A stretch of DNA of 64,000 nucleotides. Source: Brevibacterium casei CIP 102111 (GTDB lineage Bacteria; Actinomycetota; Actinomycetes; Actinomycetales; Brevibacteriaceae). The DNA is taken from NCBI RefSeq assembly GCF_900169275.1, contig NZ_FXZC01000005.1, positions 1 to 64,000 on the forward strand, in the 5' to 3' direction. Under the pieces are notes generated by a model, which was not told the origin of the DNA, made no database searches, and saw nothing but the letters and a program-made list of their open reading frames with translations. Positions 54,631 to 64,000 of the stretch are shown here, one piece after another. The position numbers were made by a program, and so were the translations under genes. The first letter of the stretch is position 1. Every line of letters starts with the position of its first letter.

Positions 54631-55938
54631 ATGACTGACGGAGCGAGCCAGCCTCCCACGACCGGTGGGGATTCCGGCGCCGATCGCCTCGGCGAGGCCG
54701 AGGGCAAACCGAAATGGAAGATCATCGGTCCCGGACTCGTCGTCGCCGCCACCGGTGTCGGCGCCGCGGATATGGTCGCCACGCTCGTCGCCGGCAGCCG
54801 CTTCGGGTACGCGCTCCTCTGGGCCGTCATCGTCGGCGTCATCCTCAAGATCGTCCTCGTCGAGGGCGCGGGCCGCTACACCCTGGCGACGGGCAAGACG
54901 ATCTTCGAGGGCTGGCGGAGCCTCGGTCGGTGGACGACGTGGTACTTCGGGCCCTACATCATCATCTGGGGCTTCGTCTACGGGGCGACCGCGATGAGCT
55001 CGGCCGCCCTGCCCTTGGCCGCGCTCTTCCCCATGGTGCCGCTGACGGTGTGGGCGATCGTCATGGGACTCGCCGGCTTCACTATGGTGTGGCTGGGCAG
55101 GTACACGGTCTTCGAGCGGATCACCGCGGTGCTCGTGGGCATCATGTTCGTCACCGTCGTCGGACTGGCGATCATCGCCGCCCCGAACATCCCCGAACTC
55201 CTCAGAGGACTCATCCCGCTCATCCCCGACGGGGGAGTCGTCTACACGCTCGCGCTCGCCGGCGGCGTCGGCGGCACGATCACTCTGGCCGCCTACGGAT
55301 ACTGGCTGCGGGAGAAGGGATGGATCACGCCGAAGTGGATGCGGGTGATGCGCATCGACAACACGATGGCCTATGTCATGACCGGCATCTTCGTCATCGC
55401 GATGCTCATCGTCGGTGCCGAGGTGGTCCGGGCGGCGGGCGTCTCGCTCTCGGCCGGGGACGAAGGGCTCCTCGACCTCACCGATGTCCTCAAGGCCCGC
55501 TACGGCGACGTCGTCGGCGTCGGATTCCTCATCGGATTCTGGGCTGCCTCGTTCTCCTCGATCATCGGTGTGTGGAACGGCGTCTCGCTCATGTTCGCCG
55601 ACTTCTGGGGGCACATGCGCAAGAAGCCGGCCGGTCACCCCGACACCCTCACCGGGGGCAGGTACTTCAAGTTCTACCTCCTGTGGCTGACGTTCCCGCC
55701 GATGCTCCTCTTCCTCCTCGGCAAGCCGATCGGGCTCATCCTCGCCTACGGGGTGCTCGGCGCGCTGTTCATGCCCTTCCTCGCTCTCACCCTCCTCGGG
55801 CTGCTCAACGGCAGGCGGGTGCCCAAGGAATGGGCGAACAAGTGGCACACGAACCTCGCCCTCGGCATCACGGCCCTGCTCTTCCTCATCCTCGGCATCC
55901 AGCAGCTCATCGACGCACTCTCACCTCTGTGGAGCTGA
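54631..55938 (+). CDS. Divergent Nramp-like divalent metal transporter
   Basis: This 435-residue protein has eleven hydrophobic segments and the overall Nramp pattern: WKIIGPGLVVAATGVGAADM at helix 1 and GTITLAAYGYWLREKGW at helix 6. The metal-binding DPGN of helix 1 and MPH of helix 6 in classical MntH are replaced by TGVGAAD and AYGYW. It thus belongs to an Nramp-related group whose substrate may differ, for example Mg2+ in NRMT proteins. The acidic N-terminal tail holds a copy of the recurrent 9-mer (54686). AAGGAG lies 4 nt before the ATG. Confidence 0.88.
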   Translation: MTDGASQPPTTGGDSGADRLGEAEGKPKWKIIGPGLVVAATGVGAADMVATLVAGSRFGYALLWAVIVGVILKIVLVEGAGRYTLATGKTIFEGWRSLGRWTTWYFGPYIIIWGFVYGATAMSSAALPLAALFPMVPLTVWAIVMGLAGFTMVWLGRYTVFERITAVLVGIMFVTVVGLAIIAAPNIPELLRGLIPLIPDGGVVYTLALAGGVGGTITLAAYGYWLREKGWITPKWMRVMRIDNTMAYVMTGIFVIAMLIVGAEVVRAAGVSLSAGDEGLLDLTDVLKARYGDVVGVGFLIGFWAASFSSIIGVWNGVSLMFADFWGHMRKKPAGHPDTLTGGRYFKFYLLWLTFPPMLLFLLGKPIGLILAYGVLGALFMPFLALTLLGLLNGRRVPKEWANKWHTNLALGITALLFLILGIQQLIDALSPLWS

Positions 55939-56084
55939 GACTGACGGCACCGGTAGCCGATCTCATCCGAGAACGCCCAGCCGCCTCGGCGCTCACCACC
56001 GACGCCGCAGGCAACCAGAGGCTCTGACGGCGCTTCGGTGCCCCGGTTCGAGCGCGGAGGTCTGCCGCTAAGCTGGGAGATGAC

Positions 56085-59000
56085 ATGGCAGAAGAGAACC
56101 CGGCAGGGGCCGAGCAGCACACACGAGACACCGAAGCGCGGAACGCGCAGCAGGGACAGGGCAGAGGTCGACCACGCCGCGGCGGGCCGAAGAAGAGCGG
56201 CCGCGGACGGGGGCGCACCGGCGCTGAGCACCGTGAGCGCCGCGCCCGCCTGCGCGAGGCCCGCGCGGCGCACCCCGTCACCGTCACCTACCCGCCGGAG
56301 CTGCCCGTCAGTGCGGCCAAGGACGAGATCGCCGAGGCGATCCGCGACAACCAGGTCGTCATCATCGCCGGTGAGACCGGTTCGGGCAAGACGACGCAGC
56401 TGCCGAAGATCTGCCTCGAGCTCGGTCTCGGCGTCGAGGGGATGATCGGCCACACGCAGCCGCGGCGGATCGCCGCACGCACCGTCGCCGAGCGCATCGC
56501 CGACGAACTCGGCGAAGACCTCGGCGGCACGGTCGGCTATCAGGTCCGCTTCACGGCGCAGGTCGCCGACGAGACCCGCGTCAAGGTGATGACCGACGGC
56601 ATCCTCCTCTCCGAGCTCTCGCGGGACAAGCTCCTGCGCGACTATGAGGTCATCATCATCGACGAGGCGCACGAACGCAGCCTCAACATCGACTTCCTCC
56701 TCGGCTACCTCAAGGAGGTGCGGAGGAAGCGGCCCGACCTCAAGATCATCATCACCTCGGCGACGATCGACCCCGAGTCCTTCGCCGCCCACTTCGACGA
56801 TGCCCCGATCATCGAAGTCGAAGGCCGGACCTACCCCGTCGAGGTCCGCTACCGGCCCCTGACCGACGAGACCGCCGACGACGACGTCGACGGTCCCGGC
56901 GAATCCGGGGACTATGAGGCCGGGGCCGAGGACCAGATCGAGGGCATCATCTCAGCCGTCGACGAGCTCAGCGCTGAGGATCCCGGTGACATCCTCGTCT
57001 TCCTCTCCGGGGAACGGGAGATCCGCGACACTGCCGACGCCCTCGAGGCGCACCTGCGGAAATCGCAGCGACTGCGCGACTGGGAGGTCATCCCGCTCTT
57101 CGCCCGTCTCTCCGCCGGCGAGCAGCAGAAGGTGTTCAAGCCGCACACCAGGCCGCGCATCGTGCTCGCCACGAACGTCGCCGAGACCTCCCTGACCGTG
57201 CCCGGCATCAAGTACGTCATCGACGTCGGCACCGCCCGGATCTCCCGGTATTCGAACCGCACCCGCGTGCAGCGGCTGCCGATCGAGCGGATCTCGCAGG
57301 CGAGCGCGAACCAGCGCAAGGGACGGTCGGGCAGAACGAGCGAGGGCATCTGCATCCGCCTGTACTCGGAGGCCGACTTCGCATCCCGCCCCGAGTTCAC
57401 CGACCCGGAGATCCTGCGCACCAACCTCGCCAGCGTCATCCTCCAGATGGCCGACCTCGGATTCGCCTCGAGCGACGAGGAGATCCTCGGCTTCCCGTTC
57501 CTCACTCCGCCCGATGCCAAAGCCGTCCGCGACGGGCGCACACTGCTCACCGAACTCGGTGCCCTCGAGGCCGAGAAGTCGGGCACGATCAGGGTCACCC
57601 CCACCGGCCGGAAGCTCTCGGTCCTGCCCATCGACCCGAGGCTCGCACGCATGGTCATCGCCGGCGCCGAGGCGGGTGTCGGGGGAGAGGTCCTCGTCAT
57701 CGTCGCGGCTCTCTCCATCCAGGATCCGCGTGAACGTCCCGCCGAGGTGCGGGCTGCCGCCGATGAGAAGCACGCCCGTTTCGTCCACCGCGGCAGCGAC
57801 TTCCTCTCCTACCTCAACCTGTGGAACTACCTCGAGGACTCGCAGGCGGCGATGTCGTCGTCGAAGTTCCGCCGTCAGTGCAAGGCCGAGTTCCTCAACT
57901 TCGTCCGCATCCGCGAATGGCAGGACCTCGTCGGTCAGCTCCGTTCGCTGCTCGGTTCGGCTGGCATCCGCGTCGAGCGTCCGAGCTGGCGCCAGCACGC
58001 AGCCGACGACAGTCGTGCCGGTGGGGGCCGGCGTGCCGACGGAGCCGACTCCGACGGGGACATCCCCGCAGGCTCCCGCCGAGGCGGAGGCCGGGAGACC
58101 GAGGACACGCGCGGACACCGGGGAGGGACCGCCTCGGCGAGGCAGGGATCGACCGCCCGGACAGCGCAGGGAAAGATCGGGTTCGCCGAGCTCACGGCGG
58201 CGAAGAAGCAGGCGAAGAAGGCCAGCGGCGGGGTCGAGGCCGGACGCGGTGCCGATGCCGCGGCGATGAAGCTCGACCCGACGGCCGTGGCCATTCACCG
58301 CGCTCTCCTCACAGGTCTGCTCTCGATGATCGGGTCCCGGTCGGAACGGCTGGGGGACTACCAGGGGGCACGCGGCACGCGGTTCGCGATCTTCCCCGGA
58401 TCGGGCCTGTTCAAGGTCAACCCGGACTTCGTCATGGCCGCCGAACTCGTCGAGACCTCCCGCCTATGGGCGCGCACGGTCGCCGCGATCGAACCCGATT
58501 GGGTCGTCGAGGCCGCCGGGGACCTCGTGAGCCGTCAGCACTCGGACCCGCACTGGTCGACGAAGGCCGGATCGGCGATGGTCTACGAGAAGATCGCGCT
58601 CTACGGGGTCACGCTCATCAGCGACCGTCGGGTCGGGTACGGGACGATCGACGCCGCAGCGGCGAGGGACATGGTCATCCGCAAGGGACTCATCGACGGC
58701 GACTGGCGCGAGAGGTTCGGGTTCGAAGACCACAACGCGGCCGTCATCGAGGAGGCCGAGGAGCTCGCGTCGCGCACCCGCAACCGTCGTGTGCTCGACC
58801 AGGACGATGCCCTCTTCGAGTTCTTCGATGAGCGCATTCCCGCCACGATCACCTCGGCGGCGGACTTCCGGTCGTGGTGGAAGGGTCAGAAGCGCCGCGA
58901 TGCGCACCTGCTCGACCTCACGACCTCGGTGCTGCTCAGCGACGACAGCGAATCGCTGACCGCTTCGGTGGCCGAGGACTACCCGATGGAATGGGAGCTC

Positions 59001-60386
59001 GCGGACGGGACGACGGCGAAGCTGCGGTACTCGTTCGATCCCGGCTCGAGCGAGGACGGGGTGACCGTCGAGATCCCGGCGAGCGCTGTGCCCGTCGTCG
59101 ACCCCGACGAGTTCAGCTGGCAGGTTCCGGGGCTGCGCGAAGAGCTCGTCGCCGCCTACATCCGGTCGCTGCCGAAGGCCAAGCGGCGCTACTTCGTGCC
59201 CGCGCCCGACGTCGCCCGCGACATCCTGCCCTCGCTCACGCCGTATCAGGGCAGCCTGCCCGAGGTCCTCGCCGCGCATCTGAGCGAACGCGCCGGCGGG
59301 GGAGGGCTGCAGGACCTCGTCCCGATCACCGTGAGTGCCGATGACTTCGACCGCGACCGGATCCCCGCCCATCTGCGCATCCGCTTCCGCCTCGTCGACG
59401 GGACGACGACCGTCGGGCTCGGCGACGACCTCAGCGCCCTGACGACGCAGGCGAAACCGGCTGTGAGGAAGGCCCGAGCCAAGGCGTCGCCGTTCGCGGA
59501 GAAGCGGGGACTGACAGGGTGGAGCGTCGGCGACCTGCCCGATCCTGATGCCGCCGAGGCGGGGGTCGTGCCCGGACTGACCGACCGCGGAGACAGCGTC
59601 GACCTTGTCGCCTTCGACACGGTCCTGCAGGCGCGGATCGCGAGCAGGGAAGCGGTCATCACGCTGCTCGCCCGACGCACAGGAGAGACGCTGAAGTACC
59701 TGCAGGACGGCCTGACGACGGAGGAGAAGCTCGTCCTCGCCGGGCATCAGAAGCGCTCGGACGAACTGCTCACCGCCCTCGTCCGATCAGGGGTGCGCGG
59801 AATCGTCGAATCCGAGATCGGGCCGGCGGAGTCCGCGTGGGTCGGCGACGAGGCGGAGTTCGCTCGGGTCGAGACGGCGGTGAATGCGCAGCTCATCGAA
59901 GCGACGACGAAGCTCCTGCCCTCCCTCATCACGGCGCTGAGGCGAGCGACGGAGTTGGACAGACTCGTCTCGAACTCCTCGTCGCTGGCGATCCTGTCCA
60001 ACCTCGCCGACGTCCAAGCGTGGGCGGCTTCGCGGGTGAGTGCGGCGGCGATCGCGGCGATGACCCCGCAGATGGTGGCAGCACTGCCGAAGTGGGTGGA
60101 GGCGGAGAAGGTGCGGATCGGGGCGATGGTCGATTCGCCGATGCGTGACCGTCAGCTCATGGATCGGGTCACCGGGAGCGCCGAGGCGGTGGCGAAGAAG
60201 ATCGCCAACCGCTTCCCCGGACTGGGACAGGCGGCGTGGGACCGGTGGCTCGTCTCTGTGCCGAGCCCCTGGCGCGACGTCCTCGTCCAGCTCGAGGAGC
60301 TGAGAGTCAGCCTCTATGCGAACGCGCTCGGCACCACGCACCCGGTCTCGGAGAAGCGGATCGCGAAGGCCCTCGCCCAGCTCTAG
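56085..60386 (+). CDS. hrpA: ATP-dependent RNA helicase HrpA
   Basis: HrpA (1433 residues) is a DEAH/RHA helicase that can split collided ribosomes in E. coli. A basic Gly/Arg/Gln-rich tail (1-65) is followed by Walker A GETGSGKTTQLPKICLELG (near 95), IIDEAHERSLN (near 192), ITSATIDPESFA, LATNVAETSLTVPGIKYVID and QRKGRSGRTSEG. An unusual Gly/Arg/Asp-rich insertion sits at about 633-725 and contains two copies of the 9-mer. The DUF3418 C-terminal region ends with TTHPVSEKRIAKAL. Size is typical of HrpA (about 1300), enlarged by the tail and the insertion. Confidence 0.95.
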   Translation: MAEENPAGAEQHTRDTEARNAQQGQGRGRPRRGGPKKSGRGRGRTGAEHRERRARLREARAAHPVTVTYPPELPVSAAKDEIAEAIRDNQVVIIAGETGSGKTTQLPKICLELGLGVEGMIGHTQPRRIAARTVAERIADELGEDLGGTVGYQVRFTAQVADETRVKVMTDGILLSELSRDKLLRDYEVIIIDEAHERSLNIDFLLGYLKEVRRKRPDLKIIITSATIDPESFAAHFDDAPIIEVEGRTYPVEVRYRPLTDETADDDVDGPGESGDYEAGAEDQIEGIISAVDELSAEDPGDILVFLSGEREIRDTADALEAHLRKSQRLRDWEVIPLFARLSAGEQQKVFKPHTRPRIVLATNVAETSLTVPGIKYVIDVGTARISRYSNRTRVQRLPIERISQASANQRKGRSGRTSEGICIRLYSEADFASRPEFTDPEILRTNLASVILQMADLGFASSDEEILGFPFLTPPDAKAVRDGRTLLTELGALEAEKSGTIRVTPTGRKLSVLPIDPRLARMVIAGAEAGVGGEVLVIVAALSIQDPRERPAEVRAAADEKHARFVHRGSDFLSYLNLWNYLEDSQAAMSSSKFRRQCKAEFLNFVRIREWQDLVGQLRSLLGSAGIRVERPSWRQHAADDSRAGGGRRADGADSDGDIPAGSRRGGGRETEDTRGHRGGTASARQGSTARTAQGKIGFAELTAAKKQAKKASGGVEAGRGADAAAMKLDPTAVAIHRALLTGLLSMIGSRSERLGDYQGARGTRFAIFPGSGLFKVNPDFVMAAELVETSRLWARTVAAIEPDWVVEAAGDLVSRQHSDPHWSTKAGSAMVYEKIALYGVTLISDRRVGYGTIDAAAARDMVIRKGLIDGDWRERFGFEDHNAAVIEEAEELASRTRNRRVLDQDDALFEFFDERIPATITSAADFRSWWKGQKRRDAHLLDLTTSVLLSDDSESLTASVAEDYPMEWELADGTTAKLRYSFDPGSSEDGVTVEIPASAVPVVDPDEFSWQVPGLREELVAAYIRSLPKAKRRYFVPAPDVARDILPSLTPYQGSLPEVLAAHLSERAGGGGLQDLVPITVSADDFDRDRIPAHLRIRFRLVDGTTTVGLGDDLSALTTQAKPAVRKARAKASPFAEKRGLTGWSVGDLPDPDAAEAGVVPGLTDRGDSVDLVAFDTVLQARIASREAVITLLARRTGETLKYLQDGLTTEEKLVLAGHQKRSDELLTALVRSGVRGIVESEIGPAESAWVGDEAEFARVETAVNAQLIEATTKLLPSLITALRRATELDRLVSNSSSLAILSNLADVQAWAASRVSAAAIAAMTPQMVAALPKWVEAEKVRIGAMVDSPMRDRQLMDRVTGSAEAVAKKIANRFPGLGQAAWDRWLVSVPSPWRDVLVQLEELRVSLYANALGTTHPVSEKRIAKALAQL

Positions 60387-60425
60387 GTCACTGCGGGGCG
60401 GGGGCGAAGCTCCGGGAAGGACGTT

Positions 60426-60800
60426 CTAGAGTGAGGCACCGTCGAAGAACCCGCCGAAGAGCCACCAGAGGGGGAGGGCACCGGCGGAGACCAAGGCGCC
60501 CGCCGCCCACCAGATGCGCCACCGCCACGTCCGTCGCCGCGAACCGACGAAGAGGCAGACGAGGTAAACGATGACGCAGAATGCGCCGGAGAGGCTGAGC
60601 AGGACGAGTCCGGCAGCCTCCCATCCCGATGTCCCGAGGTCGAAGACGTACTTCGTGATCTGGGCGATCGACAGGGAGAAGAGGATCGCCATGCCGAGCA
60701 GCGGCACTCCGAGGACCCCTGCGATGATGAGCGGCAGGGCTTTGAGCCACCGCTCCTTCGGTTCCGACCGGCCGGCGTAGTCAACGTATTCCTCAGTCAT
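60426..60800 (-). CDS. Hypothetical membrane protein
   Basis: This 124-residue protein has four hydrophobic segments (ALPLIIAGVLGVPLLGMAIL, GLVLLSLSGAFCVIVYLVCLF, WRIWWAAGALVSAGALPLWWLF with a break) and a short acidic N terminus (MTEEYVDYAGRSEPKERWLK). I know no family. A TATGCT box on the minus strand precedes the ATG at 60800 by 8 nt; GTG at 60806 is too close to that box. It is convergent with hrpA. Confidence 0.68.
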   Translation of the reverse strand: MTEEYVDYAGRSEPKERWLKALPLIIAGVLGVPLLGMAILFSLSIAQITKYVFDLGTSGWEAAGLVLLSLSGAFCVIVYLVCLFVGSRRRTWRWRIWWAAGALVSAGALPLWWLFGGFFDGASL

Positions 60801-60955
60801 CGACACTCAGCATAGACACCCAGTTCGGCAACTCGCTGGAAGCAGACCGAGCATCCGAGCTTCCGCGGTGAGCTTCAACGACGCCACCGCTGCCTCGGCG
60901 CCACTGTGACTGATCGGACAGGGACTCGGCGGGCGATCGGCGGTAGGATATTTTG

Positions 60956-62548
60956 GTGACTTCTGGCCGATATTCCGACAAAGAGATCCGGACGCAGGCG
61001 GCACGCCGCCGCACGTTCGCCGTCATCTCCCACCCCGACGCGGGCAAATCGACGACCACCGAGGCGCTCGCCCTCCACGCGCGGGCGATCGGTCAGGCCG
61101 GCGCCACCCACGGAAAGGCCGGCCGCCGCGCCACCGTCTCCGACTGGATGCAGATGGAGCAGGACCGCGGGATCTCGATCTCCTCGGCGGCCCTCCAGTT
61201 CGAGTACCGCGATGCCGTCTTCAACCTCGTCGACACCCCCGGCCACGCCGACTTCTCCGAGGACACCTACCGTGTGCTCTCCGCTGTCGACTGCGCCGTC
61301 ATGCTCATCGACGCCGCCAAAGGCCTCGAGTCGCAGACGATGAAGCTCTTCGAAGTCTGCGCCCACCGGAACATCCCGATCATCACCGTCGTCAACAAGT
61401 GGGACCGTCCCGGACTCGATGCGCTCGCCCTCATGGACGAGGTCCAGCAGCGCACCGGCCTCCTTCCCACCCCGATCACGTGGCCCGTCGGCCAGTCCGG
61501 TGACTTCCGCGGCGTCCTCGACCGGATCACCGGCGAGTACACGAAGTACACCCGCACCGACGGCGGCGCGACGATCGCCGGCGAGGAGACCTTCGCCCCC
61601 GAGGCCGCAGCCGAGCTCGAGGGCGAGGCGTGGACGACGGCCGTCGACGAATCCGAGCTCCTCGACATGGAGGATCAGAACCACGACCAGGAGACGTTCC
61701 TCGCGGGGAAGTCGACCCCGGTGATGTTCGCCTCGGCGGTGCTCAACTTCGGCATCCACAAGCTGCTCGACACCCTTGTCGACCTCGCCCCCGCCGCCGA
61801 GGCGCGCGAGGACAAGGAGAGCGCCCCGCGCGACGTCGCCGCCCCGTTCTCCGGATTCGTCTTCAAGGTCCAAGCCGGCATGGATTCGAACCACCGTGAC
61901 CGCCTCGCCTACATCCGCGTGTGCTCCGGTGTGTTCGAACGCGGCAGCGTGCTCACCCATTCGGCCACGGGCAAGCCGTTCGCGACGAAGTACGCCCAGC
62001 AGGTCTTCGGCCGCGACCGCGACGTCGTCGACGAAGCCTTCCCCGGTGATGTCGTCGGCCTCGTCAACGCGAGCGCCCTGCGCGTCGGCGACTCCCTCTA
62101 CCTGGACAAGAAGGTCGAGTTCCCCGGGATCCCGACGTTCTCGCCCGAGCACTTCATGGTCATCCGCGCGAAGGACTCCTCGAAGTACAAGCAGTTCCGC
62201 CGCGGCATCGAACAGCTCGACCACGAAGGCGTCATCCAGGTTCTGCGCTCGGACCTGCGCGGTGACCAGGCACCCGTGCTCGGCGCGGTCGGACCGATGC
62301 AGTTCGAAGTCGCCGAGGACCGGATGACGAACGAGTTCAACGCCCCCTGTTCGCTCGAACGACTCAACTTCTCCCTCGCCCGGCGCACGACACCCGAATG
62401 CGTGCCGACGCTCGCCCGCGAACGCAACGTCGAGGTGCTCAGCCGCTCCGACGGCGAACTCCTCGCCCTGTTCTCCGATCGCTGGCGCCTCCAGGGCGTG
62501 GAGAAGAACCATCCCGACCTCGTCCTCGAACCGCTCGTCGTCAGCTGA
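60956..62548 (+). CDS. prfC: Peptide chain release factor 3
   Basis: RF3 (530 residues) is a GTPase that recycles RF1 and RF2. G1 is [17 protein letters not shown]2 lies in [17 protein letters not shown]3 is [15 protein letters not shown], and G4 is VVNKWDRP. The C-terminal half has [21 protein letters not shown] and [13 protein letters not shown], which separate it from EF-G. A TAGGAT box (60944-60949) lies 6 nt before the GTG at 60956, making a leaderless start more likely than the TTG at 60953. Confidence 0.96.
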   Translation: MTSGRYSDKEIRTQAARRRTFAVISHPDAGKSTTTEALALHARAIGQAGATHGKAGRRATVSDWMQMEQDRGISISSAALQFEYRDAVFNLVDTPGHADFSEDTYRVLSAVDCAVMLIDAAKGLESQTMKLFEVCAHRNIPIITVVNKWDRPGLDALALMDEVQQRTGLLPTPITWPVGQSGDFRGVLDRITGEYTKYTRTDGGATIAGEETFAPEAAAELEGEAWTTAVDESELLDMEDQNHDQETFLAGKSTPVMFASAVLNFGIHKLLDTLVDLAPAAEAREDKESAPRDVAAPFSGFVFKVQAGMDSNHRDRLAYIRVCSGVFERGSVLTHSATGKPFATKYAQQVFGRDRDVVDEAFPGDVVGLVNASALRVGDSLYLDKKVEFPGIPTFSPEHFMVIRAKDSSKYKQFRRGIEQLDHEGVIQVLRSDLRGDQAPVLGAVGPMQFEVAEDRMTNEFNAPCSLERLNFSLARRTTPECVPTLARERNVEVLSRSDGELLALFSDRWRLQGVEKNHPDLVLEPLVVS

Positions 62549-62594
62549 TCGAGGACCGCGGACGCCGACTCCGCGGTTTTGACGAAGTCACTAA

Positions 62595-62605
62595 GATTGA
62601 CAATC
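62595..62605. promoter_or_regulatory. Palindrome in the ino1 promoter region
   Basis: GATTG-A-CAATC is a perfect inverted repeat directly overlapping TAAGAT (62592-62597), a candidate -10 box, and TTGACA (62597-62602). It lies 75-85 nt before the ino1 start and is a candidate operator. Confidence 0.4.
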
Positions 62606-62679
62606 GAGTCCGCGCGCACGCGGACACCGCCGGGCTCACCCGGCACCCGGGGAGACCCGAGAGGACTGAAGGAGAATTC

Positions 62680-63765
62680 GTGGGAACGAAGAAGATTCGA
62701 GTCGCCATTGCCGGTCTCGGCAACTGTGCCTCGTCCCTGATCCAGGGTGTGGAGTACTACCGCGATGCGGCCCCGGGGACGAAGGTGCCCGGGCTCATGC
62801 ACGTGGAATTCGGGGACTATCACGTCGGTGACATCGAATTCGTCGCGGCCTTCGACGTCGACGGCAAGAAGGTCGGCGCCGACATCGCTGAGGCGATCAC
62901 GGCCAGTGAGAACAACACCATCACCCTCGCCGAGGTTCCCCCGACCGGTGTGTCCGTCCAGCGTGGTCCCACCCTCGACGGTCTCGGCCAGTACTACCGT
63001 GAGACCATCGTCGAATCCGACTCCGAGCCCGTCGACGTGGCGCAGGCGCTGCGTGACGCAGAGGCCGACGTCCTCGTCTGCTACCTGCCCGTCGGTTCGC
63101 AGGAGGCCACCGAGTACTACGCGCAGGCCGCGATCGACGCGAAGGTCGCCTTCGTCAACGCTCTCCCCGTCTTCATCGCCGGGACGAAGGAGTGGGACGA
63201 GAAGTTCCAGGCCGCGGGCGTGCCCATCGTCGGCGATGACATCAAGTCCCAGATCGGTGCGACGATCACCCACCGGGTGATGGCGAAGCTCTTCGAGGAC
63301 CGGGGCGTCGTCCTCGACCGCACCTACCAGCTCAACGTCGGCGGCAACATGGACTTCAAGAACATGCTCGAGCGCCAGCGCCTCGAGTCGAAGAAGATCT
63401 CGAAGACCCAGGCCGTGACCTCGAACACCGGCGCCGAGCTCTCAGCCCGCGACGTCCACATCGGACCGAGCGACTACGTCGAATGGCTCGACGACCGCAA
63501 GTGGGCGTTCGTCCGCCTCGAGGGCCGCAACTTCGGCGATGCCCCCGTCTCGCTCGAGTACAAGCTCGAGGTGTGGGATTCGCCGAACTCGGCAGGCGTC
63601 ATCATCGACGCAGTGCGTGCGGCGAAGATCGGCCTCGATCGCGGCATCGGCGGAGCGCTCATCTCCGCCTCCTCCTACTTCATGAAGTCCCCGCCCGAGC
63701 AGAAGAACGACGATGCCGCCCACGAGGCGGTCGAAGCGTTCATCCGCGGCGACATCGAACGCTGA
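62680..63765 (+). CDS. ino1: Inositol-3-phosphate synthase
   Basis: This 361-residue enzyme converts glucose 6-phosphate to inositol 3-phosphate with NAD, the first step to phosphatidylinositol and mycothiol in Actinobacteria. [20 protein letters not shown] is the NAD-binding motif, [32 protein letters not shown] and [25 protein letters not shown] are conserved, and [28 protein letters not shown] contains catalytic Lys residues. The GTG start has AAGGAG 5 nt upstream. It ends at a strong hairpin. Confidence 0.96.
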   Translation: MGTKKIRVAIAGLGNCASSLIQGVEYYRDAAPGTKVPGLMHVEFGDYHVGDIEFVAAFDVDGKKVGADIAEAITASENNTITLAEVPPTGVSVQRGPTLDGLGQYYRETIVESDSEPVDVAQALRDAEADVLVCYLPVGSQEATEYYAQAAIDAKVAFVNALPVFIAGTKEWDEKFQAAGVPIVGDDIKSQIGATITHRVMAKLFEDRGVVLDRTYQLNVGGNMDFKNMLERQRLESKKISKTQAVTSNTGAELSARDVHIGPSDYVEWLDDRKWAFVRLEGRNFGDAPVSLEYKLEVWDSPNSAGVIIDAVRAAKIGLDRGIGGALISASSYFMKSPPEQKNDDAAHEAVEAFIRGDIER

Positions 63766-63795
63766 CCGCAGCCCCCGAAGGACGGGGCGCGAGGC

Positions 63796-63830
63796 CGAAG
63801 CCGGTCACACCACGGGTGTGGCCGGCTTCG
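63796..63830 (+). terminator. Terminator after ino1
   Basis: A 16-bp stem with one G-T pair (63796-63811 with 63815-63830) has the loop ACG, and TCGTCTC follows. Confidence 0.85.
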
Positions 63831-63897
63831 TCGTCTCAGCCCCGTCCACCCGCCATGCGAGACCCGGTGGGAACAACGGAAGCTGTCGGTGGGCTGG

Positions 63898-63903
63898 TAT
63901 CTT
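63898..63903 (+). promoter_or_regulatory. Possible -10 box of a gene beyond the window
   Basis: TATCTT lies in the last 110 bp. No complete gene follows inside the window: the frames after it stop soon, for example at the TAA near 63948. The 63831-64000 stretch otherwise holds nothing I can support. Confidence 0.3.
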
Positions 63904-64000
63904 TCTCAGTGACCGCGATCACGTGGCCGACCGGCCGCCGATCACGGTAACCGACCGTGCGCACCCGCGCCGAGCACCGCCGACCGACCGAGGAGCACCC

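Noticed and set aside
63883-63950. Start of a further gene at GTG near 63909
   Set aside because: The frame stops after about a dozen codons; only a -10-like box is left as a weak sign of a gene beyond the window.

Overview
The window is a 64 kb piece of a high-GC actinobacterial chromosome. The gene content and order point to the order Micrococcales; a Brevibacterium-like genome is my best guess from general resemblance, not a proven assignment. Three stretches follow the gene order known from Mycobacterium tuberculosis: pncB-clpS-DUF2017-(MBL phosphodiesterase)-rph-rdgB (compare Rv1330c-Rv1341), perM-purN-purH (Rv0955-Rv0957), and glmU-prs-rplY-pth plus mfd-mazG-eno-ftsB-DUF501-ppx (Rv1014c-Rv1026). 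Most of the window is therefore conserved chromosomal core with small lineage-specific insertions. I see no insertion sequence, prophage, integrase or CRISPR array.

Layout. Bases 1-115 are the 3' end of a 5S rRNA and the terminator of its rRNA operon. Bases 120-8000 hold a GNAT acetyltransferase, a flavin reductase, DUF3039, a DEAH-type helicase and the pncB to rdgB block. Bases 8.1-14.7 kb are a complete dipeptide-type ABC importer (lipoprotein, two permeases, fused double ATPase) ending in an amidase, probably one operon for uptake and hydrolysis of an amide or peptide. Bases 14.8-24.8 kb hold a large low-complexity membrane protein, PerM-like protein, purN, purH, DUF3017, an MT0933-type small protein and pcrA. 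Bases 24.8-37.2 kb carry tRNA-Gln, glmU, prs, a hydrolase, rplY, pth, a rhomboid protease, mfd, mazG, a tyrosine phosphatase and eno.

Between eno and ftsB, which are neighbours in the M. tuberculosis order, lies an unusual insert of about 1.9 kb (37.24-39.19 kb). It contains eight exact 25-bp tandem repeats, a long GC-rich hairpin, an orphan AbiEi/DUF559-type gene and two perfect DnaA boxes. Core genes resume with ftsB, DUF501, ppx, a mycosin-like protease and a type II NADH dehydrogenase. From 44 to 56 kb the content is more lineage-specific: a lipoprotein, an HxlR regulator with a divergent NAD(P)-binding protein, a compact tRNA with a UAA anticodon, an MFS transporter, PPK2, SDR, AEC transporter, two DUF202 proteins, DUF4186 and a divergent Nramp-like transporter. 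The window ends with hrpA, prfC and inositol-3-phosphate synthase.

Two themes run through the window. First, many start codons lie 6-7 nt after a -10 hexamer (TANNNT), so leaderless mRNAs seem common, and I used this to set several starts. Second, the 9-mer GCCTCGGCG (or its complement) recurs in intergenic regions, in terminator stems and in poorly constrained protein linkers. It looks like a short dispersed palindromic element.
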